A stretch of DNA of 5,639 nucleotides from Planctomycetota bacterium (GTDB lineage Bacteria > Planctomycetota > UBA1135), in NCBI GenBank assembly GCA_027021325.1, contig JALUUN010000635.1:1-5639 (forward strand). Direction: 5' to 3'. Positions within the stretch are counted from its first letter, which is position 1. Each line of letters opens with the position of its first letter. The notes under the pieces were generated by a model. The model was not told the origin of the DNA. It saw only the letters and a program-made list of their open reading frames with translations, and did no database searches. Both the position numbers and the translations under genes were made by a program. Shown here piece after piece: positions 1-5,620 of the stretch.

Positions 1-312
1 GGTCTCCGCCATGCCCCCGGGACGGGCGCCGTCCCACAGCGGGGCGTAGGCGGCCAGGGTCGCGCCGGAGGGATCCTCCACCGTCGTCCCGGACAGGCGC
101 AGGGCGCTGTCGCGGGTGCGGGTCGCACGGGCGATCCCGAAGCCGGCCGGCCAGACCTCCTCCAGGACCTCGCCGGCGTAGCCGTAGGTCCAGGACCAGG
201 TGTGGGCGTCGCCCGGCAGACCCTGGGTCTCGGCGGCGAGCTCCCCGGCGCCGTTCCAGGGGAACTCCGTCTGCCACAGCAGCCCGCCGGCGCCGTCTCC
301 TACGCAGGCCAC
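1..312 (-). CDS. RHS/YD-repeat-like protein, partial; runs off the left edge
   Basis: Translating the minus strand in the frame whose codons begin at 300, 297 and so on gives a protein-like sequence with no stop to the window edge. Two copies of a degenerate YD repeat (consensus YxYDxxGRL) are visible: FPWNGAGEL at 264-238 and WTYGYAGEV at 192-166, 24 residues apart. Between and after them come WPAGF, a GTTVEDPSGATL stretch and YAPLWDGARP, all in the style of RHS repeats. RHS proteins are normally large, secreted, beta-cage-forming proteins that often carry a C-terminal toxin. The start is uncertain: GTG at 312 and GTG at 417 are in frame, neither with a convincing ribosome binding site or signal peptide, and the residues above about 303 do not look coding. 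It may therefore be a 5'-truncated remnant rather than an intact gene. It lies about 170 bp after the upstream operon and need not belong to it. The RHS assignment rests on repeat pattern only. Confidence 0.5.
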   Translation of the reverse strand, partial: MACVGDGAGGLLWQTEFPWNGAGELAAETQGLPGDAHTWSWTYGYAGEVLEEVWPAGFGIARATRTRDSALRLSGTTVEDPSGATLAAYAPLWDGARPGGMAET

Positions 313-482
313 CGGAGGGCGGGCCGTGGCCTGCCGGACCTGTTGATCTCTCCAGGCCCTCCCTCCCGGCCGGGGTCGGCCGCCCTTCTCCTTCGCCAGG
401 GCCCCATCTCCCTCCACGCCCTGCTGGCGGAGCCGGGCCGGAGCCGCGGGACGGCGGGTTTCCGGCTGCGGACCCCGGCCTC
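313..482. other. Intergenic stretch, no gene seen
   Basis: None of the three minus-strand frames gives a protein-like translation here; they are Arg/Pro/Gly-rich as expected of GC-rich noncoding DNA. A 35-residue minus-strand reading frame starting with ATG at 407, preceded by GGAGGGAG, ends near 301 and resembles no family I know. The only structure is a short GC hairpin at 367-382. I see no clear intrinsic terminator with a U-tract after the stop at 483. Confidence 0.6.
367..382. repeat. Short inverted repeat CGGCCG-GGGT-CGGCCG
   Basis: A 6-bp stem CGGCCG with a 4-nt loop lies about 100 bp past the end of the operon. On the plus strand a pyrimidine tract (CCCTTCTCCTT) follows it; on the minus strand, the direction of the genes, it is followed by GGAGGGAGGG and has no U-tract. 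It could help end transcription, but stems like this arise often by chance at this GC content. Confidence 0.25.
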
Positions 483-1559
483 TCAGCCCTCCGGCGGGTG
501 CAGGAGGGCGCCGGGGGCGCCGAGGCCGAGGGGGTTGCGGGCGCGGACGCGGAGGACGCGGCCCTCGCCCGGCCAGGGGCCCTCCCAGGAGCGGAGGTCC
601 GGGGGAAGCTCCGCCAGGAGCTGGGCCCGCGAGGGGCGGGCCGGGTCCACGCTCTCCACCCGGTAGGCCAGGGGCTCGTCCGGCGAGGGCTCCCAGGTGA
701 GCCGGACGGACCCGGCGCCGGCGGCCTCGACCCGAACGCGGAGCGGGCCGGGCCGGCGGGCCGCCAGGAGACGGCGCAGGAGCCGGTCCGTGCCCCGGGC
801 GGGCGTCAGGACCGGCGCCTCCTCCGGCGCCTTGCCCGCGAAGGCCGCCGCCAGGAGGCCCGGCAGGCGCAGGCGCTCCTCCTCGAAGGCCGGACCCGGG
901 CCGGCGGCGGCCTCCCGGGGCAGGCGCGCTACGAGCGCAAGGCCCTCGGGCGCAGCACCGGCGTGGAGCGCCACCCCGTAGCGCCGCTCCAGGAGCCGCC
1001 AGGCCCGAGGCCGCTCCTTCGGCGGCTCTTCCAGCCCCAGGTACAGGTCCGTCGCCAGATGCAGGGAGAGAAGCTGAAGCAACCGCTCGAGCCCCGCCTC
1101 CGGCGGCGCCGGCCCGGAGTCCTCCAGGGCCAGGGCGCGCCGCGCCCGCGCCGGCTGCGCCTGCCAGCGCAGGAAGGGCGCCCGTCCACCGCCGGCCCCC
1201 ACCCACTGGAGCAACCAGCGGGCGGTACGGGCCGCCGCGGCGGGATCACGGCCGGTCACCCGCACCGACTCCGCGTCCACCTCCACCAGGAACTCCCCGT
1301 CCAGGTCCTCCCGGGTCTGGAGGACCACCGGTACCCCCTGGCCCCGGCGAACGCCCACGCGCGGAAGGTCCGCCTCCAGGGCCTGGGCCGCCGGCCGGAG
1401 CAGGGGGTTCACGGCCAGGATGCGCCCGCCCGGAAGCACCGCGCCCGCACCGCGCTCCGCCGCGGCGGACGGGGCCGGCAAGAGATCCGGCGCCTCCTGC
1501 GGCGCGGCCGGCGCCAGGAGCGGAAGCAGGAAGAGCGGTGCGCAGACGGGCGGGAGCAT
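483..1559 (-). CDS. Secreted GH20-like (degenerate hexosaminidase) protein with C-terminal FN3 domain
   Basis: The 358-residue product starts with a Sec-type signal peptide (residues 1 to about 20, hydrophobic FLLPLLAPAA, no basic n-region residue), so it should leave the cytoplasm. Residues about 40-125 resemble the alpha/beta domain that precedes GH20 catalytic barrels: a strand-rich part with DAESVRVTGRD, then a helix ARTARWLLQWV at the place where GH20 proteins have the 'G-xx-A-xx-TLLQL' helix. Residues about 135-210 resemble the first barrel segment (PARARRALALEDSG, then LLSLHLATDLYLGLE). The rest of the barrel, including the catalytic Asp-Glu pair, is missing. Residues about 272-355 look like a fibronectin type III domain (SVRLTWEPSPDEPLAYRVES and VLRVRARNPLGLGAPGAL). 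Intact GH20 enzymes are usually 500 residues or more, so this is probably non-catalytic, perhaps glycan-binding. The ATG at 1559, 17 bp after the preceding stop, gives the signal peptide; no clear Shine-Dalgarno is present. The GH20 relation is inferred by eye; a wholly novel secreted protein is the alternative. Confidence 0.8.
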   Translation of the reverse strand: MLPPVCAPLFLLPLLAPAAPQEAPDLLPAPSAAAERGAGAVLPGGRILAVNPLLRPAAQALEADLPRVGVRRGQGVPVVLQTREDLDGEFLVEVDAESVRVTGRDPAAAARTARWLLQWVGAGGGRAPFLRWQAQPARARRALALEDSGPAPPEAGLERLLQLLSLHLATDLYLGLEEPPKERPRAWRLLERRYGVALHAGAAPEGLALVARLPREAAAGPGPAFEEERLRLPGLLAAAFAGKAPEEAPVLTPARGTDRLLRRLLAARRPGPLRVRVEAAGAGSVRLTWEPSPDEPLAYRVESVDPARPSRAQLLAELPPDLRSWEGPWPGEGRVLRVRARNPLGLGAPGALLHPPEG

Positions 1560-1576
1560 GTCCGGCGCGGCGGGGT

Positions 1577-3016
1577 TCAGACCGGACGGCGGCGCAGGGA
1601 CCGCACCTGCCCCGCCTCCGGGCGCTTCCGATAGTACGGGTCCAACGGATAGCAACCGCTCCGAAGACCGTTGCGCGGGGCGGTGGTGCAGTCGCTGAAG
1701 GTACGGCACAGGCGTCGCCGGTCCAGGGGCCGGCCGGCGAGATGGTCGAGAGGGAGTTCGGGATAGGAGAGCACCATGCGCCCCAGGCCGACGAGGTCCA
1801 CATGCCCCGCGCCGGCCTCGTACTCGGCGACATGGGGCAGCCACTCCTGGAGATAGGTGTAGCCGCTGCCGACCAGGACGGTCTCCGGCGCCGCCTCCTT
1901 GAGCCGGCGCACGACGCGCAGGTGCAAGGCGACGGAGGCCAGGGGGTCTTCCGGAGGCAGGTAGCCGTCGCTCGGCGGCCAGGCCGCCGGCCGCTGCAGG
2001 TGCGGCGTCGTGTAGGGGCTGCCGAGGCTGACGTTGACGAGCCGGATGCCGAGGCCGCGCAGGATTCCGAGGAGGGCGCAGGCCTCGGCCGGGTCCGGGC
2101 GCCGCGGGTCCTCCGGGTCCACGCCGAAGCCCGCCCGCCAGGGGAGGTGCTCCTCCCAGGCCTCGGGCACGCCCTCGCCGGTCTCGGGGTCGGGGCGGTA
2201 GGGCACGACCTCCACCGCCGAGATACGGGTGGCGACGGTCAGGCCGGGACACTCCGCGCGGATGCGCTCCACGATCTCGCGGAACAGGCGCGTGCGCCCC
2301 TCCAGGGAGCCGCCGTAGGGGCCGGGGCGGTCGCGGGCGCCGAGGAGTTCGTGGAGGAGGTAGCCGTGGCAGGCCTTGACGTCCACGAAGTCGAAGCCGG
2401 CCCGCTGCGCCAGGACGGCGGCGCGCACGAAGCGGTCGCGGATACGCCGCAGCTCGTCGTCGGAGAGGACGTTCTCCGGACCGGCACCGGCGCGGCGGTC
2501 GAGAACCGGATGGGTCCAGGCGGTGCGCGGCGCCGGCCCGGCGGCGGTGGGCCGTGCCCAGCGCCCGCTGTGGGTGAGCTGGAGGCCGACGACCGTCGCC
2601 TCGGGGTCCAGGCCCTGCTCGCGGCGGCCGGCCAGGATCTCCTCGCGCAGGGCGGCCAGACTGCCGGCGGTGTCGGCCGCGTCGTTCAGGAAGAGCTGGC
2701 GCGGGTTGGCGCGGCCCGAGGCCTCGACGGCGAAGGCCTCGCCGCCCCAGACGAGGCCCGCTCCCGAGCGCCCGAAGCGGCGCCAGCGCCGGAAGGTCGC
2801 CTCCGTGGGGAGGCCCTCGGGGGTGCCGTCCCAACCCTCCATGGGGTGGATGCCCCAGCGGTTCGGGAGGCGCAGGCCTTCCACCTCCAGGGGGCGCGCC
2901 AGGGGCCCCGCACCGCCGGCGGGCTCGTCCACGCAGTCGAGCTCCGGCGCCAGGGACTGGAGGTGCCGGCGGAAGGAGGCGGCGTCGGGGTGGCGGGCGA
3001 GGACCGGGAACTTCAC
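1577..3016 (-). CDS. NADH:flavin oxidoreductase, old yellow enzyme family (FMN TIM barrel)
   Basis: The 479-residue product is a cytoplasmic FMN-dependent oxidoreductase of the OYE type. Family signs in order: PNRWGIHPMEGWDGTPEG at 51-68 (barrel start, NR motif), LVWGGEA at 88-94, LQLTHSGRWARPT at 145-157 (Q146 and H149, FMN and active-site region), VDVKACHGYLLHELL at 211-225 (the usual H-xx-H/N pair, here K214-xx-H217), PYGGSLEGRTRLFREIVERI at 233-252, LVGSGY at 381-386 and GLGRMVLSYPEL at 410-421 (phosphate-binding end of the barrel). The C-terminus has CRTFSDCTTAPRNG followed by SGCYPLDP, with Cys at 437, 443 and 455. This recalls the Cys-containing tail of 2,4-dienoyl-CoA-reductase-like members, but the spacing is not a standard 4Fe-4S motif and no second FAD/NAD domain follows. 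The GTG start at 3016 overlaps the upstream TGA as GTGA, which points to translational coupling with the enolase-superfamily gene. Upstream in-frame codons to 3382 give Arg/Pro-rich sequence and are rejected. The substrate is unknown. Confidence 0.93.
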   Translation of the reverse strand: MKFPVLARHPDAASFRRHLQSLAPELDCVDEPAGGAGPLARPLEVEGLRLPNRWGIHPMEGWDGTPEGLPTEATFRRWRRFGRSGAGLVWGGEAFAVEASGRANPRQLFLNDAADTAGSLAALREEILAGRREQGLDPEATVVGLQLTHSGRWARPTAAGPAPRTAWTHPVLDRRAGAGPENVLSDDELRRIRDRFVRAAVLAQRAGFDFVDVKACHGYLLHELLGARDRPGPYGGSLEGRTRLFREIVERIRAECPGLTVATRISAVEVVPYRPDPETGEGVPEAWEEHLPWRAGFGVDPEDPRRPDPAEACALLGILRGLGIRLVNVSLGSPYTTPHLQRPAAWPPSDGYLPPEDPLASVALHLRVVRRLKEAAPETVLVGSGYTYLQEWLPHVAEYEAGAGHVDLVGLGRMVLSYPELPLDHLAGRPLDRRRLCRTFSDCTTAPRNGLRSGCYPLDPYYRKRPEAGQVRSLRRRPV

Positions 3017-4464
3017 GGGTAGGCCAGGGGGTCCCCCGGTCCCAGGGACGGATGGAGTTCCCACCGCGGGCAGACGGCGGAGGCGAAGCCGGGAACCTCG
3101 AGGGAGCCGAGGGCGACGCGCCCGTCCTCGATGCGCAGGGCCGCGCCGCCGCCGGGAAGCGGCCGGTAGAGATCGCCGTGGCGGCGGAGGGCCTCTTCCT
3201 GCTCCGGCCCGGGCAGGTGATCGAGGCCGCGGAAGAAGTGGTGGCCGTTGCGTTCGACGTCGGGCAGGCCCAGGACGGCGGCGGCGGCGAGATCCTGCTG
3301 CAGGGGAAGGAGGGGAAGGTTCGTCAGGTCCTCGCCGCTGAGGAAGGCCTCCCCGCCCCGCTCTTCGCGGAACCAGCGGCACAGGCCGAGGTGCAGGAGG
3401 GAGCGCAGGAAGCTCTTGCAGTTCTTGTGGGAGACGCCCCGCCAGCCGAGGGCGAGGGCGCGGGGGAAGGCCGCGACGCCGGCATCGGCCTCGTCCAGAA
3501 CCAGGGGGACGCGGCCGGCGACGGCCTCCAGGCCGGCCAGGGCGGCGGGGTCGTGGCTGCGCGCCCGCGGAAGCGGCTGCTCGACGAAGGCGAGGCCCTC
3601 CAGGAGCCAGCGCCCCTCGGGGCTCGTCTCCAGGCCGTCCAGGAGCCGGCCGAGGGCCTCCAGGTCGGTGTACTGCTCGTTGCCGTCGAGGGTGATGCGC
3701 GGCGGCAGCGGCAGAAGGTCGCCCAGGACCGAGGCGACGTCCAGGAGGCGGCGCTGGTCGTCCGCGGGGTCGCCGTGGACCTTGATCTTGAAGGCCCGAA
3801 GGCCATAGGCGCGCACCGCCTCCTCGAGAGTGCGGGGCAGGCCGTCCTCAGGGGCGCCGGGACCGAGGTCCTCCGCGGTCAGCGGGTCGAGCATGCCGAC
3901 GGTGTGGCGCACCGCCAGGGACGGCGGCAGGGCCTCCGGAAGCTCCGCCTGCCAGTCCCAGCCCGCGAGCTGGGGGTGGACCTGATCCGGCCGGAAGCCG
4001 AGAGCGTTCCGGCGCAGGAGTTCGAGGATGGAGAGGCCCTCGAGGCGGGCGAGGGCGTCGAGGAGGGCGCGCTCGACGAGGGCGACGCCGAAGAGGCGCA
4101 ACAGGCGTTCGGGATGCCCGAAGGGCAGGGCCTCGACGCGGGCGGCGAGGAGCCACTTCCAGAGGTCGAAGAGGGAGAGCGGCGGCAGCTCCCCGGAGAG
4201 GACCTCGGCCAGGGCGTCCTCGGCCGAGCGGATCAGGTCGCGCTGGTTCTCCTCGGGAGACTTCGCCGGGTCCTTGTCGAACCACTTCGGCACCAGGAGG
4301 TCGGCGGCGCAGCCCACCGCCCCCTGGCCCCTCTCGTCCTCCGCCGCCAGGCGCAGAGAGAGGAGCCCGGTCTCGCGCAGGGTCGCCGCCCCGAAGCGGA
4401 AGGGCAGGCGCGTCCGGACCGGATCCAGGTGCAGGCTGCCGTGGAGGACGCAGAGCGGACGCAT
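3013..4464 (-). CDS. Enolase-superfamily enzyme (mandelate racemase/muconate lactonizing type)
   Basis: The 483-residue product shows the metal and acid/base layout of the muconate-lactonizing-enzyme subgroup: a capping domain with FRFGAATLRE near residue 23 and AADLLVPKWFDKDP near 53; a KxK pair in FKIKVHGD (K226, K228); metal ligands D260 in TLDGNEQY, E295 in FVEQPLPR and probably D324 in LVLDEADAG; and a lysine in GVSHKNCKS (K347 or K350) at the opposite acid/base position. Such enzymes abstract a proton next to a carboxylate, using Mg2+, and then racemise, dehydrate or cycloisomerise. It is longer than the usual 350-400 residues, with extra sequence in the capping domain (about 55-125) and after the barrel (about 375-483, including SGEDLTNLPLLPLQQDL). 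ATG at 4464 is chosen because the family-like sequence begins there; a longer frame to 4629 would overlap the upstream gene and is Arg/Pro-rich. It follows the hydrolase gene by 34 bp and overlaps the flavin oxidoreductase gene by 4 bp. Substrate not predictable by eye. Confidence 0.93.
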   Translation of the reverse strand: MRPLCVLHGSLHLDPVRTRLPFRFGAATLRETGLLSLRLAAEDERGQGAVGCAADLLVPKWFDKDPAKSPEENQRDLIRSAEDALAEVLSGELPPLSLFDLWKWLLAARVEALPFGHPERLLRLFGVALVERALLDALARLEGLSILELLRRNALGFRPDQVHPQLAGWDWQAELPEALPPSLAVRHTVGMLDPLTAEDLGPGAPEDGLPRTLEEAVRAYGLRAFKIKVHGDPADDQRRLLDVASVLGDLLPLPPRITLDGNEQYTDLEALGRLLDGLETSPEGRWLLEGLAFVEQPLPRARSHDPAALAGLEAVAGRVPLVLDEADAGVAAFPRALALGWRGVSHKNCKSFLRSLLHLGLCRWFREERGGEAFLSGEDLTNLPLLPLQQDLAAAAVLGLPDVERNGHHFFRGLDHLPGPEQEEALRRHGDLYRPLPGGGAALRIEDGRVALGSLEVPGFASAVCPRWELHPSLGPGDPLAYP

Positions 4465-4474
4465 GGGCGGCCGG

Positions 4475-4482
4475 CATCCTAG
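4475..4482 (-). promoter_or_regulatory. CTAGGATG element before the enolase-superfamily gene
   Basis: On the minus strand CTAGGATG sits in the 34-bp gap between the hydrolase and enolase-superfamily genes. TAGGAT ends 11 nt before the ATG. It could be a sigma-70-type -10 hexamer giving a nearly leaderless internal transcript, or its AGGA could be a Shine-Dalgarno with a long 12-nt spacing. The same 8-mer precedes the first gene of the operon. No -35 hexamer was recognised. Confidence 0.4.
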
Positions 4483-4498
4483 CGCCGGGCGCGAAGGC

Positions 4499-5299
4499 TC
4501 AGTCCGCGCCGGAACCCGCCGCGTCTTCGTCCCCGCCGCCGGTCTCCCCGCTTCCTCCGGACTCCAGCGCGGCTTCCCCGCCGGCCTCCCCGCCTTCGTC
4601 CGCCGTCCCCAGGGAGGCAGCGAACTCAAGGAGCAGTTCCCCGAAGCGCCCGGGCTCGTTCAGCCAGGAGGGGTGGGAAGCGCCCTCGAGGACCACGAGG
4701 CGGCCGTTGGGGACGGTGTCGGCGAGCACGCGGCCCTGGGCGACGGGGACGATGCGGTCGCGGCTGCCCCAGATGCCGAGAATCGGAACCGGGCAGGTGG
4801 CGAGGGCCTCCTTGTGCTGGGGGATCGTGACCGGGGCGGCGGCGACGAGTCCAGCGAAGCGTCCGGGGGCGCGGACCAGGGCGGGCAGGGCGTAGCGGCC
4901 GCTGGCCGAAGGCGTGACGACAATGGGCTGCTCCAGGCCCAGGGAGTCCATCAGGGCGAGGAGGAACTCGGCGGGCTCACCGCCGCCGGCGGGCGTGGCG
5001 CCGCGGCCGCCGGGGAGGTCCACGGCCACCACCCGGTAGCCAGCCTCGGCGAGGCGCGGAGCGATGCCGGTCTCCACCCAGTCCTCCTTGGTGAAGGCAG
5101 CCCCGTGCAGGAGCAGGAAGGCCGGCCCGCGTTCCCCCGGCCCGGAGTCGAGGACCGCCACCGGAACGCCGGCGGTCTCGACGCGTCGCTCCTGCAGAGT
5201 CATGGCTTCGGCATCGGCATCCGGAGACGCGGGGGGGCCGTCCGGGGAGCAGGCGAGGAGGGAGAGGCCCCCGCCGAGGAGGAGGACGGCGGCGCGCAT
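4499..5299 (-). CDS. Lipoprotein alpha/beta-hydrolase, ABHD14 (CIB)-like
   Basis: The 266-residue product has a lipoprotein signal peptide, MRAAVLLLGGGLSLLAC, with lipobox LLAC and Cys17 as the likely lipidated residue. Ser at +2 is compatible with outer-membrane delivery. Residues about 35-230 form one alpha/beta-hydrolase domain: FLLLHGAAFTKEDW (61-74, oxyanion loop), YRVVAVDLPGGRG (88-100), nucleophile elbow VVTPSASGRYALP (127-139), GSRDRIVP with D181, and EGASHPSWL with H209. The elbow has T-P-S-A-S instead of G-x-S-x-G, as in the ABHD14A/B group, whose elbow is a similar SPSLSG; S131 is the likely nucleophile, with D181 and H209 completing the triad. ABHD14B has been reported to act on acetyl groups, but function in bacteria is open; esterase is the safe call. 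Residues 231-266 are a Gly/Glu/Asp/Ala-rich acidic tail, probably disordered. The ATG at 5299 gives the lipobox directly. It is the first gene of the operon. It could alternatively be described only as a generic serine esterase. Confidence 0.92.
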   Translation of the reverse strand: MRAAVLLLGGGLSLLACSPDGPPASPDADAEAMTLQERRVETAGVPVAVLDSGPGERGPAFLLLHGAAFTKEDWVETGIAPRLAEAGYRVVAVDLPGGRGATPAGGGEPAEFLLALMDSLGLEQPIVVTPSASGRYALPALVRAPGRFAGLVAAAPVTIPQHKEALATCPVPILGIWGSRDRIVPVAQGRVLADTVPNGRLVVLEGASHPSWLNEPGRFGELLLEFAASLGTADEGGEAGGEAALESGGSGETGGGDEDAAGSGAD

Positions 5300-5307
5300 G
5301 GCCCGCC

Positions 5308-5315
5308 CATCCTAG
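5308..5315 (-). promoter_or_regulatory. CTAGGATG element before the hydrolase gene; probable operon promoter -10
   Basis: On the minus strand CTAGGATG lies just upstream of the first operon gene, with TAGGAT ending 9 nt before the ATG at 5299. As a -10 hexamer it would start transcription only a few bases before the ATG, giving an almost leaderless mRNA. As a Shine-Dalgarno, AGGA is 10 nt from the start. The sequence 17 nt upstream (CGCCGG) is not a -35 match, so the promoter call is tentative. Confidence 0.45.
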
Positions 5316-5441
5316 GCCCGCCCCGGCTGCGCCGGCGAGGCCCGGGGCGGCCACACGCATCCCTGCCGGTGGCTTCGGCGCGGGCTGCGGCGGGCGGGCC
5401 GGGCCCGCTGCGGAGGGCGGCGGAGGCCGTCGCGTCGCTTT

Positions 5442-5458
5442 GCAGGCGGCCCGCCTGC
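5442..5458. repeat. Perfect palindrome GCAGGCGG-C-CCGCCTGC
   Basis: Two 8-bp arms surround a single central base. It sits 8 bp before the plus-strand TAGGAT at 5467, where a -35 region and a regulator would bind, so it could be an operator for a dimeric repressor. At this GC content a GC-rich palindrome may also be chance. Confidence 0.35.
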
Positions 5459-5466
5459 GGACGGGG

Positions 5467-5472
5467 TAGGAT
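5467..5472 (+). promoter_or_regulatory. Possible divergent -10 element TAGGAT
   Basis: GGTAGGATTCCC on the plus strand contains the same hexamer as the two minus-strand start-site elements. It would direct transcription to the right, towards the window edge. A TTGCAG lies at 5440-5445 but the 21-bp spacing is too long for a standard -35. No start codon lies 9-12 nt downstream, so any transcript from here would have a longer leader. Confidence 0.3.
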
Positions 5473-5515
5473 TCCCTTCCAGGCCTCCATCCCCGCGGCG
5501 GAGATCCCCGCCATT

Positions 5516-5531
5516 CTTGCCCCCGGGCAAG
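5516..5531. repeat. Palindrome CTTGCCC-CC-GGGCAAG
   Basis: Seven-base arms are separated by two bases. It lies about 45 bp downstream of the plus-strand TAGGAT. No U-tract follows on either strand, so a terminator is unlikely; a protein-binding site or a leader hairpin is possible. Confidence 0.3.
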
Positions 5532-5620
5532 TCAGCTGGCCGGGAACCGGCCCAGGCAGGTCCGGATCCTCCCCGTCCGCCCGGCCCGGACCCCGGCTTG
5601 AAGGGGACTGACGAACCCTG

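Noticed and set aside
1560..2834. N-terminal 425-codon extension of the GH20-like gene frame
   Set aside because: It overlaps the flavin oxidoreductase gene entirely, is Arg/Pro-rich, and the signal peptide begins at the internal ATG at 1559.
1538..3022. Plus-strand open frame of 494 codons opposite the flavin oxidoreductase gene
   Set aside because: The minus strand carries complete OYE motifs. The plus-strand product is low-complexity and resembles no family.
3027..3037. GGGGG-T-CCCCC palindrome near the end of the enolase-superfamily gene
   Set aside because: It lies within codons for Gly-Pro-Gly-Asp-Pro, is short, and a terminator here would contradict the coupled downstream gene.
3017..3382. 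Upstream extension of the flavin oxidoreductase frame to an ATG at 3382
   Set aside because: The extension is Arg/Pro-rich and lies inside the enolase-superfamily gene; the GTG at 3016 forms a standard start/stop overlap.
100..5000. Many copies of CTCCAGG/CCTGGAGG-like words
   Set aside because: They fall mainly in coding DNA and are explained by frequent Leu-Glu codons (CTG GAG) on the minus strand; spacing is irregular, so this is not a repeat array.
5200..5514. Minus-strand 104-codon frame upstream of and overlapping the hydrolase gene
   Set aside because: It is Pro/Arg/Ser-rich, overlaps the lipoprotein signal peptide in another frame and has no recognisable features.
4028..5611. Long plus-strand open frame of 527 codons opposite the hydrolase and enolase-superfamily genes
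   Set aside because: It is antisense to two genes with clear family motifs, its translation is Arg/Gly/Ala-rich with no domain, and long chance frames are expected at this GC content.
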